Source: Saccharothrix saharensis (GTDB taxonomy: Bacteria; Actinomycetota; Actinomycetes; Mycobacteriales; Pseudonocardiaceae). From it: a stretch of 64,000 bases of DNA. This document shows positions 53,185-61,559 of this stretch, piece after piece (the first letter of the stretch is position 1; the number at the start of each line of letters is the position of its first letter). The notes beneath the pieces were generated by a model that was given only the letters and a program-made list of their open reading frames with translations, ran no database searches and had not been told where the DNA came from. The translations under genes and the position numbers were made by a program. The stretch lies in NCBI RefSeq assembly GCF_006716745.1, contig NZ_VFPP01000001.1, forward strand, positions 744,001 through 808,000. The letters run 5' to 3'.

Positions 53185-54497
53185 GGATCCCGCTCGCGGC
53201 GCTGATCGTCGCACTCGTCTCGACCGTCGCGGCCGCGCCCGCCCGGGCCGACGCGCTCACCCCGATCGTCTTCGTCCACGGCCAGCAGGGCTCGGCCCAG
53301 CAGTGGCAGTCCAACGCCAAGCGGTTCTCGGTCAACGGTTACCCCGACGCGCTGCTGCACGCCTTCGAGTACGACACGAGCATCCCGACCAACGACCACG
53401 CCATCGCGGGCCTGGAGGCGTTCATCGCGGGCGTCAGGGCGAGGACCGGTTCGTCCACAGTGGATGTCATCGCGCACTCGCGCGGCACGACGGTCATGCA
53501 CACCTACCTGTCCGTGCCCGAACGGGCCGCGGCGGTGCGGAAGTACGTCAACGTCGACGGGCGGTCCAGCGCCACGCCACCCGGCGGCGTGCCGACGTTG
53601 GCGCTGTGGGGCAGCCTCCAGCCCAACGGCTCCATCGGCGGCGCGACGAACGTGCACCTCACCACCCTGGGCCACACCGAGACCACCACCTCGGCCGACG
53701 GCTTCGCGCACGTGCACCGGTTCCTGCGCGGCCGGTCCGCGTGGACCACCCGCGTGGTGCCCGAGCTGCCCTCGCTGGTCCGGATCGCGGGCCGGGCGAC
53801 GTACTACCCGCAGAACGCGGGCGTCGAGGGCGTGGTGCAGGTCTGGCAGCTCGACAGCCGCACCGGCGCGCGGGTCGGCACGCCGAGGCACAGCGTCCGC
53901 ACCGGCGCGGACGGCTCGTTCGGCCCGTTGCCGGTCAACGGCCGCGAGCACTACGAGCTGGTCGTGCTGCGCGAAGGCCAGGTGCCGCACCACTTCTACT
54001 TCGAGCCGTTCGAGCGCAGCGACCGGTTCGTGCGGCTCCAGGTGTCACGGCCCGGTGGCATCACCGACAACATCGACCGGTGCCCGGGGCACAGTGCGCT
54101 CACCGTCGTCCGCAACCGCGAGTGGTGGTCCGACCAGCCCGACAGCGACCGGTTGGAGCTCGACGGCGTCAACGTGCTCGAACCGGCCGTCTCGCCGAAG
54201 CTGCGCCAGGTCATCGCCGCGTTCGCGTTCGACGACAACTGCGACCGGGCGTCCACGCCGGGTGTCGTGCTGCCGCCGTTCACCACGCTGCCGTTCCTGA
54301 CCGCGGTCGACGCCTACCTGCCCGCCCAGGCCGCCGGCGGCGGCACGATCCGCATCACCCAGACCTCGCGCGGCAGCGACGGGCGGACCCGCACGATCGC
54401 CGTGCCGAACTGGCCGTCGGACACGCACTCGGTGACCGTGCAGTTCAAGGACTACCTCGACAGCGGAACCGGAGGCCTGCGCGCGACGTCCCCCTGA
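53181..54497 (+). CDS. Secreted lipase-like alpha/beta-hydrolase with C-terminal beta domains
   Basis: The 438-aa product has a Sec signal peptide (MRIPLAALIVALVSTVAAAPARA) and a compact lipase domain: PIVFVHGQQGSAQQWQSNA (oxyanion region), DVIAHSRGTTVMHTYL with nucleophile Ser in AHSRG, and a late His in LGHTET. From about residue 190 it continues with beta-rich segments (RIAGRATYYPQNAGVEGVVQVW) like the C-terminal domains of an archaeal-type lipase family; I am less sure of that part. It is coupled by ATGA to the preceding hydrolase. A 14-bp stem terminator follows the stop. Confidence 0.85.
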   Translation: MRIPLAALIVALVSTVAAAPARADALTPIVFVHGQQGSAQQWQSNAKRFSVNGYPDALLHAFEYDTSIPTNDHAIAGLEAFIAGVRARTGSSTVDVIAHSRGTTVMHTYLSVPERAAAVRKYVNVDGRSSATPPGGVPTLALWGSLQPNGSIGGATNVHLTTLGHTETTTSADGFAHVHRFLRGRSAWTTRVVPELPSLVRIAGRATYYPQNAGVEGVVQVWQLDSRTGARVGTPRHSVRTGADGSFGPLPVNGREHYELVVLREGQVPHHFYFEPFERSDRFVRLQVSRPGGITDNIDRCPGHSALTVVRNREWWSDQPDSDRLELDGVNVLEPAVSPKLRQVIAAFAFDDNCDRASTPGVVLPPFTTLPFLTAVDAYLPAQAAGGGTIRITQTSRGSDGRTRTIAVPNWPSDTHSVTVQFKDYLDSGTGGLRATSP

Positions 54498-54532
54498 TCG
54501 ACGAGGAGGGCGATTCACGGCTGGACGTGTGG

Positions 54533-54567
54533 CGCGGTGGCGGTCCCCTTGGTGGACCGCCACCGCG
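54533..54567 (+). terminator. Terminator of the secreted hydrolase pair
   Basis: CGCGGTGGCGGTCC (54533-54546) pairs perfectly with GGACCGCCACCGCG (54554-54567) around a 7-nt loop, 35 bases after the stop codon. Confidence 0.85.
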
Positions 54568-54661
54568 GCGTCGGTGCCCGTGACGCTCACGGCTGGGCGG
54601 CGCCCCCCGCCCGGCGGTTGCTTCACCACGGCGGCGGTCGCCTTCGCTTGCCGGCTCGCGG

Positions 54662-54907
54662 TCGGTCCGACCCGGCCGGCTCACGGCCGGTGTCGCGCCG
54701 GTCGTGGAGCCGGACCGGCGGCTCGGCGACCAGCGGGTCGGGTTGTTCGAGGTCGACGTGGACGTCGACCGGCCGAACGGGTGCACGGTGCTCACGGTGG
54801 CCGACGCGGGGCTGCTCGGCCCGACCGGCTGGGCCCACTGCCCGGACCGGGTGCCGGTGAGCGCCAAGGTCGACGGGTACGAGTACGTGCCGCTCGACGG
54901 TCCCTGA
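54662..54907 (+). pseudogene. Probable 3' remnant of an unknown gene
   Basis: The last part of this frame reads coherently: RLTAGVAPVVEPDRRLGDQR, then VGLFEVDVDVDRPNGCTVLT, GPTGWAHCPDRVPVSAKVDG and YEYVPLDGP before a TGA. It has low Arg content and good codon bias, unlike the noise upstream. There is no plausible start with a ribosome site; a GTG at 54704 would give 67 aa. It is best read as the surviving C-terminus of a lost gene, but a short real gene is possible. Confidence 0.35.
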
Positions 54908-54938
54908 CGAGTTCACGTTGGACTGGTGATCGCGCCGC

Positions 54939-56279
54939 TCAGGCGGCGTCGGTGGCGGTCCGGCTGATGCGGTCCGGAGTCGCGAGGGTGCGCGCGTACT
55001 CGCGGAGCAGGCCGGGCACCGCATAGCGGTCGCCCGCCCGCCTGGCGACCAGGTGCGCGTCGGACAACCGGCGCAACGCCGACCGTGCCGCACCCGGCGC
55101 CAGGTCCGCCGTCACCGCCACCACCGACGCGGACAGGTCGCCGGAGAACGCCAGCAGGTGGAACACCCGCCGCTCGACATCGCCCAGCGCGTCGTACGAG
55201 TACCCGAACGACACGTCCAGCCGGGCCCGCGGGTCGTCGAGCACGCCCAGCGCGGCCAGCCGGCCGTCCACCCGCATCTCCGCGACCAGGTCGGCGATCG
55301 GGGTGCGCGCGTCGCGGTCCAGCGCGCCGGCGGCGATCCGCAACGCCAGCGGCAGGCCGTCGCACAGGTCGGCCAACGTCCCGGCCGCACCCGACTCCTG
55401 CGCCACCAGCCGCTCCCCCGCCGACCGCGCCAGCACCCGCACCGCGTGCCCGCGCTCCAAGGCGCCCACACCGACCGACCGGCCGCCGTCGTGCACGGTC
55501 AGCCCCACCAGTCGGTCCCGGCTCGTCACCACGGTGCACGAGGCACGTCCGCCCGGTCTGAGCAGCCGCACCTGGTCGGCCGACGCGGCACCGTCCAGCA
55601 CCAGCACGATCCGGCGGTCCGCGACCACCGACCGGAACAGGGCGGCGGCCTGCTCGTCACGCGACGGCACCGCGCTCGCCGGCACGCCGAGCCCGACCAG
55701 CAGGTGCGCCAGCGCCACACCCACGCTCACCGGCTCACCCGGGCCGTGCCCGCGCAGGTCCACGTACAGCTGCCCGTCCGGGAACCGGCCGGCGGACCCG
55801 TGCGCCCAGTGCACCGCCAACGCGGTCTTGCCCGTACCGGGCCCACCGGTCACCAGGACGAGCCCGCGTTCCCGACCGCCGGTCGCCTCGTCCAGCTCCG
55901 CCAGCTCACGGTCGCGCCCGACCAGCTCGGCCGGCCCCGGCGGGAGTTGGCGGGGTGGCACGGGCAGGCACGGCCCGGTCGCCGCGCGCGCACCGGGGTC
56001 CGGGTCGGGCGCGGTGATCCGGGCCCGTGCGGCCAACCACGCGGCCACCTCGGCGTCGTCACCGCCGCACGCCCGCACGAACGTGGTCAGCAGGTCGACG
56101 GCCGGGAGGGTGGTGCGGCGCAGCATGGTCGCCACCGTGCTCGGCGGCAGCACCTCACCGCACTGCCGCGCCCGCCGGTCCAACTGGCGGTAGGACAGCC
56201 CGGCGACCTCCCGGCGACGTCTGAGCAGCAGCAAGTACTCGGTGCTGCCGCGGGCACTGCTCGGATCCACTGCCGTCAT
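54939..56279 (-). CDS. XRE-NB-ARC STAND regulator without TPR region
   Basis: The 446-aa product has an N-terminal XRE-like helix-turn-helix (LLLLRRRREVAGLSYRQLDRRARQ... PPSTVATMLRR), then an NB-ARC NTPase: Walker A GGPGTGKT (145-152), Walker B RRIVLVLDGAASADQVR, CTVVTSRDRL as sensor, and GLPLALRIAAGAL (GLPL motif). A winged helix (LSDAHLVARRAGDRYAVPGLLREYA) follows, where it stops. AfsR/SARP-related STAND proteins usually continue into TPR or WD40 sensor repeats, which are missing here; the ending is an ordinary stop, so it may be a natural short form. ATG 56279 has GGGGGGAAG upstream. Target genes unknown. Confidence 0.88.
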   Translation of the reverse strand: MTAVDPSSARGSTEYLLLLRRRREVAGLSYRQLDRRARQCGEVLPPSTVATMLRRTTLPAVDLLTTFVRACGGDDAEVAAWLAARARITAPDPDPGARAATGPCLPVPPRQLPPGPAELVGRDRELAELDEATGGRERGLVLVTGGPGTGKTALAVHWAHGSAGRFPDGQLYVDLRGHGPGEPVSVGVALAHLLVGLGVPASAVPSRDEQAAALFRSVVADRRIVLVLDGAASADQVRLLRPGGRASCTVVTSRDRLVGLTVHDGGRSVGVGALERGHAVRVLARSAGERLVAQESGAAGTLADLCDGLPLALRIAAGALDRDARTPIADLVAEMRVDGRLAALGVLDDPRARLDVSFGYSYDALGDVERRVFHLLAFSGDLSASVVAVTADLAPGAARSALRRLSDAHLVARRAGDRYAVPGLLREYARTLATPDRISRTATDAA

Positions 56280-56374
56280 GACCGCTTCCCCCCGGTTCGC
56301 GCCACCCGCCGGGAACCCCCGGATCCCGGCCGACGCGGCACAGCAGAAGACCGCGGCCAGACAAGCCGCTGAAC

Positions 56375-56409
56375 GCCGGCTGAACGCCCGGAGCCCTCGT
56401 TCAGCCGGC
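56375..56409 (-). terminator. Terminator overlapping the M20 stop codon
   Basis: GCCGGCTGAACG (56375-56386) and CGTTCAGCCGGC (56398-56409) form a perfect 12-bp stem with an 11-nt loop. The M20 stop codon (56403-56401) is inside the first arm as transcribed, so the hairpin begins in the last codons. Confidence 0.8.
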
Positions 56410-57675
56410 GGCCGGCACGGCGAGTGCGGCGTGCACCATCGCGCGCACACCGATCGGCAGGGCCCGTTCGTCCGCGTGGAACGTCGGCTGGTGCAGATCG
56501 CCCTGCGGGCCCTCGCCCGACCAGGTGCCCAGCCGCGCGTAGGAGCCCGGCACGTGCTCCAGGTACCAGCCGAAGTCCTCGCCGCCGGTGGACTGGGTCG
56601 CCGAGGCGACCGCCCGCGGTCCAAGCGCCTCGGCGATCGCCCGCCGCAACAGGGCGGTGCTCTCCGGGTCGTTGTCGACCACCGGCACGGCCCGGACGTG
56701 CTCGAGCTCGAACCGCACGCCCGTCGGGCGCAGCAACGAGCCGACGATCTCCTCCACCAGCGCGGGCAGTTGGCCGTTCACCACCGGGTCGCCGGTGCGC
56801 AGGGTGCCGCGCAGGACGCCGGCGCGCGGTGTGCCGCCGGTCGTGTCCGGCGCGTCCATCAGGCCCCACGCCAGCACCGTGCCGGACCGGGGGTCGACCC
56901 GGCGCGCCAGCATCGCGGGCAGCCCGGTCGCCACCACGCCGAGCGCGTGCACCACGTCGGAGCTGAGCTCGTTGCGCCTGCCCGTGCCGCACGCGACCAC
57001 CCGCAGGTCGAGCATGTCGCACGCGGACGTGACCGGTCCGACCTTGGTCCCGATCCGCCCCACCGGCACCTTCGGGTCGCAGTGCAGGCCGAAGATCCGC
57101 TCGACGCCCTCGACCCCGCCGGCCGCGATCACGTCGTGCGCGCCGCCCGGCTCCTCCTCCGCCGGCTGGAACAGCAGCCGCACGCGACAGGGCAACGACG
57201 GCGCGGACGCCAGCGCCGCCGCCGCGCCGAGCAGGATCGCGGTGTGCACGTCGTGGCCGCACGCGTGCGAGACACCCGGTACGCGGGACGCCCACGGCTC
57301 GCCGGTGGCCTCCGGCACGGCCAGCGCGTCGATGTCCGCGCGCAGGGCGACGCACCGGGGCCCGCTGCCGACCTCGCAGATCACGCCGGTGCCGGCGGGC
57401 AGCACGCGGGGTCGCAGGCCGAGTGAGCGCAGGATCCCGACGATCGTCGCCGTGGTGCGGAACTCCGCGCGCCGCAGCTCGGGGTTCGCGTGCAGGGTGC
57501 GCCGCCACGACATCACCAGCGCCAGGTTCGCGTCGAGCCACTCGTCCAGCCACCGCGGTCCGCGGCCCGCGCCGAGGTCGGCCACCGGCACCAGGTCGTC
57601 GGTCAGGACGCCGAACGGGAGCGCGGCGGCGCCGTCGGTCGACGGCGGCCGGAGGTTGCTCGCGACAGAGGTCAT
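56401..57675 (-). CDS. M20-family metallo-amidohydrolase
   Basis: The 424-aa product is an M20D-type amidohydrolase (N-acyl-amino-acid or indole-acetyl-amino-acid hydrolase group). Metal-binding motifs are ACGHDVHTAIL (Cys and His ligands), FQPAEEEPGGAHD (catalytic Glu pair) and FGLHCDPKVPVG (His); STGGEDFGWYL near the C-terminus supplies the last region. A dimerisation domain sits between. It carries an unusually long N-terminus (about 45 residues) before the usual RRTLHANPELRRAEF. ATG 57675 has a weak ribosome site. It is monocistronic, with an inverted repeat 45-63 bp upstream and a terminator overlapping its stop. Substrate unknown. Confidence 0.9.
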   Translation of the reverse strand: MTSVASNLRPPSTDGAAALPFGVLTDDLVPVADLGAGRGPRWLDEWLDANLALVMSWRRTLHANPELRRAEFRTTATIVGILRSLGLRPRVLPAGTGVICEVGSGPRCVALRADIDALAVPEATGEPWASRVPGVSHACGHDVHTAILLGAAAALASAPSLPCRVRLLFQPAEEEPGGAHDVIAAGGVEGVERIFGLHCDPKVPVGRIGTKVGPVTSACDMLDLRVVACGTGRRNELSSDVVHALGVVATGLPAMLARRVDPRSGTVLAWGLMDAPDTTGGTPRAGVLRGTLRTGDPVVNGQLPALVEEIVGSLLRPTGVRFELEHVRAVPVVDNDPESTALLRRAIAEALGPRAVASATQSTGGEDFGWYLEHVPGSYARLGTWSGEGPQGDLHQPTFHADERALPIGVRAMVHAALAVPAAG

Positions 57676-58002
57676 GCTGGCCTGCCGTTCGTGCCAGGGC
57701 GTCGGGCCGCCTCGGGGAGCGACACGTCACTCGTGTCGGCCACATCCTGGCGCACCACGCGTGCAAGATCCACTGCGCAGCGTCGTAATCGCCCGTTCGG
57801 GTGGACGGTCCCCACGCCGCCCCGATCGCGCGGTGTTATCGCCAACGCCGACCAGCGCACTCCGCGTGGCACCGGGATCGGCCCGGGGTCGAGCCGATGA
57901 TCGGCTTTCCGACAGCGCCACGCAAAGGCCTGCGCCACCACCGCGACGAGCGTGCGGGCGTCCGAGGAGCGACGGCGATGCCCAGCCGACCGCGCCGTGG
58001 CC
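57676..58002. other. Intergenic region upstream of the M20 gene
   Basis: About 327 bp between two minus-strand genes. Apart from the inverted repeat at 57720-57738, which may control the M20 gene, I see no gene, and no clear terminator for the LacI gene. Confidence 0.4.
57720..57738 (-). promoter_or_regulatory. Inverted repeat upstream of the M20 gene
   Basis: CGACACG (57720-57726) and CGTGTCG (57732-57738) are perfect arms around 5 bp, 45 bp upstream of the M20 start codon. Candidate operator; regulator unknown. Confidence 0.45.
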
Positions 58003-59073
58003 CTAGACCCGCCCGACCCTGGTCGCGCCCGGCCGGACCGACACGGCGGTGGACTCGCGGAGCACCAGCCGGCACGGGCTGACGTGCCGCCCCGGCGCCG
58101 GCTCGCCGTTGATGGCGGCGAGCAGCAGGTCCGCGGCGGTCCGACCCAACCCCTCCAGCTCCATGTCGATGCTGGTCAACGGCGGCTGGCAGGCCAGGGC
58201 CATGACGTCCCAGTTGTCGAAGCCGACCAGGGCGACGTCGTCGGGCACCCGTCGACCCGCCGCGCGCAACGCGTCGGCCACCCCCCGCGCGATCTGGTCG
58301 CTGCCGCAGAACACCGCGTCGAACCCCTCGGCCGCGCCGAGCAGGATGCCGGTCGCCTGCCTGCCCCACGCCTCGCTCCACTCGCCGAACAGCGGCGGGC
58401 CGACCAGGTCCAGCCCGGACGCCGCCAGCCGCTCCACCGCGGCGGACGCGCGCACGGCCGCCGAGTGGTGGTGCTCAGGGCCGGTGACGTGGGCGATCCG
58501 CCGACGGCCGACGGCCAGCAGGTGGTCGACCGCCTTCCGCGCGCCGCCCACCTCGTCGGGCACCACGGAGCAGTCGTCCGGGTCGGTGGAGCTGATGAAC
58601 GCGTAGACCACCGGCACGGGCAGGTCGACGCCGACGGGCGCGCGGGCCTGCGTGCGGCGGCCGGTGACGATGATGCCGTCGACCCGGCGGCTGAGCAGCG
58701 TGCGCAGGTAGTACTGCTCGCGGATCGGGTCGTCGCGCGCGTCGCAGAGGAACACCGACATGCGGCCCGCGCCCAGCGAGTCCTCCGCGCCGGTCATGAG
58801 CGGGATGCTGAACCGGCCGATGGTGTCGGTGGTGATCATGCCGACGGTGTAGGTGCGCCCGGAGTTCAACGTGAGCGCGGCCGTGTTCGGCTGGAAGCCC
58901 AGTTCGTCGGCGGCGGCCCGGACCCGCCGCCGGGTCTCGTCGCGCAGCGACCCGCGCCCGTTGAGCGCCTTGGAGGCGGTGCCGACCGAGACGCCCGCCA
59001 GCCGGGCCACGTCGCTGATCGTGGCCGGGCGGGCCGACGACCCGGCGTTGTCCTTCATTTTCCTCGGCGGCAT
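58003..59073 (-). CDS. LacI-family regulator of the arabinan-type locus
   Basis: The 356-aa product has the LacI headpiece (ISDVARLAGVSVGTASKALN, with hinge region FQPNTAALTL) and a ligand-binding domain (TVGMITTDTIGRFSIPLMTG, VFCGSDQIARGVADALR, DVALVGFDNWDVMALACQPP). It is divergent from a sugar importer and GH127, so its inducer is probably an L-arabinose-containing oligosaccharide; this is inferred. ATG 59073 lacks a ribosome site; ATG 59058 (MKDNAGSS) has GAGGAA but very close. A LacI-type palindrome lies just after the importer's -10 box in the shared 229-bp gap. Confidence 0.92.
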   Translation of the reverse strand: MPPRKMKDNAGSSARPATISDVARLAGVSVGTASKALNGRGSLRDETRRRVRAAADELGFQPNTAALTLNSGRTYTVGMITTDTIGRFSIPLMTGAEDSLGAGRMSVFLCDARDDPIREQYYLRTLLSRRVDGIIVTGRRTQARAPVGVDLPVPVVYAFISSTDPDDCSVVPDEVGGARKAVDHLLAVGRRRIAHVTGPEHHHSAAVRASAAVERLAASGLDLVGPPLFGEWSEAWGRQATGILLGAAEGFDAVFCGSDQIARGVADALRAAGRRVPDDVALVGFDNWDVMALACQPPLTSIDMELEGLGRTAADLLLAAINGEPAPGRHVSPCRLVLRESTAVSVRPGATRVGRV

Positions 59074-59101
59074 GGGCGAAGGTTACCGCGCGCGGCCCGC
59101 A

Positions 59102-59112
59102 CTGCTGAGCAG
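59102..59112. promoter_or_regulatory. Palindrome near the LacI start
   Basis: CTGCT-G-AGCAG is an 11-bp perfect palindrome 29 bp upstream of the LacI start codon. It may be an autoregulatory site; evidence is symmetry only. Confidence 0.3.
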
Positions 59113-59150
59113 AACGACGAATCAGCACGTCACAGCCGCTCAACTCGCTC

Positions 59151-59179
59151 TTGACACGGTCCGGCGCCGTCCCTACGTT
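59151..59179 (+). promoter_or_regulatory. Promoter of the arabinan-type operon
   Basis: TTGACA (59151-59156), a 17-bp spacer and TACGTT (59174-59179) form a near-consensus housekeeping promoter. Transcription should start near 59186, giving a leader of about 117 nt. Confidence 0.8.
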
Positions 59180-59184
59180 CTCAA

Positions 59185-59198
59185 GGCAACCGGTTTCC
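59185..59198. promoter_or_regulatory. LacI-type operator at the transcription start
   Basis: GGCAACCGGTTTCC is a 14-bp palindrome with one mismatched pair, centred on CCGG, and close to the GAAACCGGTTTC-type operators of LacI regulators. It begins at the predicted start site, where binding would block initiation. Confidence 0.7.
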
Positions 59199-59302
59199 TA
59201 ATTTTCCCCTCGACGCTCTCCTTCCACGCTGTCCGTCCCACGCCTTCCCTCCCACGCCGTCCTGCCCGAGCCGGGCGCGTGGTCGCACGAGGAGACACCC
59301 AG

Positions 59303-60601
59303 ATGAGCTCACCCCCACCGCTGCGCGCACGCGGGCTGCTCGCCACCGCCGCGGCGGCACTGCTGCTCCTCGCCGCGTGCCAGAGCGGACCGTCCGCCGC
59401 CGACGCGGGTGGCACCACCGCCGTGGACGACGGCACCACGATCACCATGTGGACCCGGTCGCCCACGGCCACGTTCAGCCAAACCCTGGTGGACGCCTAC
59501 AACGCGAGCCACCGCAACAAGGTCGAGCTGACCGTCTTCCCGGCCGACTCCTTCCAGCAGAAGGTCGGCACGGCCGCGGGCGCGAAGCAGCTGCCGGACG
59601 TCCTCGCCGCCGACGTGGTCTACGCACCGAACTACGCGGCCAAGGGCGTCTACCTCGACCTCACCGCCCGGGTCGACACGCTGGACTTCAAGGGCAGGCT
59701 CGCGCCCGCGCACGTGGAGGCCGCGACCCACCAGGGCAAGGTCTACGCCGTGCCGCACGACATCGACCTGTCCGCGGTGTTCTACAACAAGGTGCTGTTC
59801 AAGCGGGCCGGGCTCGACCCGGAGAACCCGCCTGCCACCCTGGACGGCCTGTACGAGGCGGCGAAGAAGGTCGACGCGCTGGGCGACGTGGACGGCTACT
59901 TCTACGGCGGCGCGTGCCCGGGCTGCATGCTGTTCACCACCTGGCCGATGATCTGGGCCGCGGGCGGCACCGTCCTGGACGAGCAGGGCACGGCCGCGAC
60001 GCTGGACGGCGCCGCGGCGGCCGACGTCTACGGCACCATGCGCCGCATGTACGCCGAGGGCATCGTGCCCGCGTCGGCGAAGAACGAGTCCGGTCCCACG
60101 TGGACGCAGCTGTTCGCCGAGGGCAAGATCGGCATCCAGCCCATGGGTGCGACCGCGTTGCAGGGCATGCGGGAAGGCCCGGAGCTGCAGATCGGCGTCG
60201 CGCCGATCCCCGGCCCGAAGGGCGGCCGGTCGTCGTTCGTCGGCGGTGACGTGCTGGGCATCAGCGCCAACTCCACCAAGGCCGCGGCGGCGTGGGACTT
60301 CATCTCCTGGACGCTGTCCGAACAGGCGCAGGTCGAGGTGCTGGCGAAGAACAAGAACATCACCGTGCGCAGCGACCTCGCCGACAACACCTACGCCAAG
60401 CAGGACAACCGGCTGCGGGTGTTCAACCTGCTCGCGGGCGAGGGCCGGACGCCGATCTCGGTGAACTTCGGCAAGACGTTCAACGACACCAACGGTCCGT
60501 GGACGGCCGCGGTCACCGACGCGCTGTTCGGCTCGCAGGACGTCGGCGCGACGTTGAAGCAGCACAACGGGACCATCACCGAGTCGCTGGCCGGCAGGTG
60601 A
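59303..60601 (+). CDS. Sugar-binding lipoprotein of third CUT1 ABC transporter
   Basis: The 432-aa product has a lipoprotein signal (GLLATAAAALLLLAAC; lipobox LAAC, C26) and the family-1 binding-protein fold: TITMWTRSPTATFSQTLVDA, QLPDVLAADVVYAPNYAAKG, YAVPHDIDLSAVFYNKVLFK, and the late FVGGDVLGISANS. GAGGAGACACC precedes the ATG. It is first in the operon with two permeases and GH127, so the ligand is probably an L-arabinose-containing oligosaccharide; this is inferred from GH127. Confidence 0.92.
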   Translation: MSSPPPLRARGLLATAAAALLLLAACQSGPSAADAGGTTAVDDGTTITMWTRSPTATFSQTLVDAYNASHRNKVELTVFPADSFQQKVGTAAGAKQLPDVLAADVVYAPNYAAKGVYLDLTARVDTLDFKGRLAPAHVEAATHQGKVYAVPHDIDLSAVFYNKVLFKRAGLDPENPPATLDGLYEAAKKVDALGDVDGYFYGGACPGCMLFTTWPMIWAAGGTVLDEQGTAATLDGAAAADVYGTMRRMYAEGIVPASAKNESGPTWTQLFAEGKIGIQPMGATALQGMREGPELQIGVAPIPGPKGGRSSFVGGDVLGISANSTKAAAAWDFISWTLSEQAQVEVLAKNKNITVRSDLADNTYAKQDNRLRVFNLLAGEGRTPISVNFGKTFNDTNGPWTAAVTDALFGSQDVGATLKQHNGTITESLAGR

Positions 60602-60603
60602 CG

Positions 60604-61530
60604 ATGGCCACCGCCACGCGGACCCGACCGCACGCGCCGAGCCGGCCGACGACGCCACCGGGCCGTCGCCGCAAGACCATCGGGAGCGCGCGGCGCAGGC
60701 TCGGCCTCCTCTACGCCAGTCCCATGGCGCTGCTGGTGGTGGTCCTGTTCGTCATCCCGCTGGTGCTGATGGTGTGGATGTCGTTCAACCACTGGCCGCT
60801 GCTGGGCGCGTCGGCCCCGAACGGGGTCGAGAACTACAGCGCGCTGCAGGACCCGTTGTTCCTGCGGGCGATCGGGTTCACGCTGAAGTACACCGCGGTC
60901 ACGACCGTCGTGCTCGGCCTCGTCGCGTTCGGCCTGGCGCTGCTGGTGCAGGAGTCGCGGCCGGGCGTGGGCGTCTACCGGACCGCGTTGTTCCTGCCCA
61001 GCGTGGTCGGGCTCGCGTCGACCAGCCTGCTGTTCTACGGGTTGTTCAACACCGAGGCGTCGCCGTTGAACGAGCTGGTCCGGTTCCTCGGGCTCGGCGC
61101 GGTCGACTGGCTCGGCTCGACCGACAACGCGCTGGCGTCCACGGTCGGGATGATCACCTGGCGGTTCGCGGGCTTCTACATGCTGATCCTGATGACCGGT
61201 CTGCAGAGCATCGACCCGCTGCTCTACGAGGCGGCGCGGGCCGACGGCGCGAACCGGTGGCAGGTCCTGTGGCGCGTGACGCTGCCGCTGCTGCGGCCGA
61301 CGCTCGCGCTGACCATGGTGCTGTCGCTGACCGGGTCGCTGCTGGCGTTCGACCAGTTCTTCATCCTCACCGGTGGCAGGCACGAGACGGCCACCGTGGT
61401 CATCAGCGTCTACCGCGAGGCGTTCCTGTCCCAGGACCTCGGCCGGGCCGCGGCGGTCTCCGTGGCGATCCTCGCCGTCCTCATCGTCGTCAACGGCGCG
61501 CAGCTGCGGCTGCTGCGCCGCGGCCGGTGA
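60604..61530 (+). CDS. CUT1 sugar ABC transporter permease (MalF type)
   Basis: The 308-aa product has a basic N-terminal tail, a first helix LYASPMALLVVVLFVIPLVL, NHWPLLGASAPNGVENY, and the EAA loop YEAARADGANRWQVLWRVTL. It starts two bases after the binding protein stop and pairs with the next permease. No ATPase is in the operon. Confidence 0.93.
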   Translation: MATATRTRPHAPSRPTTPPGRRRKTIGSARRRLGLLYASPMALLVVVLFVIPLVLMVWMSFNHWPLLGASAPNGVENYSALQDPLFLRAIGFTLKYTAVTTVVLGLVAFGLALLVQESRPGVGVYRTALFLPSVVGLASTSLLFYGLFNTEASPLNELVRFLGLGAVDWLGSTDNALASTVGMITWRFAGFYMLILMTGLQSIDPLLYEAARADGANRWQVLWRVTLPLLRPTLALTMVLSLTGSLLAFDQFFILTGGRHETATVVISVYREAFLSQDLGRAAAVSVAILAVLIVVNGAQLRLLRRGR

Positions 61531-61559
61531 CCGTTCCCACCGCAAGGAGGTCGGGCGCC

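Larger units (their letters stand above)
54498..54938. other. Intergenic region with terminator and gene relic
   Basis: About 440 bp lies between convergent genes. Apart from the hydrolase terminator and the relic described separately, no intact gene was seen. Confidence 0.4.
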
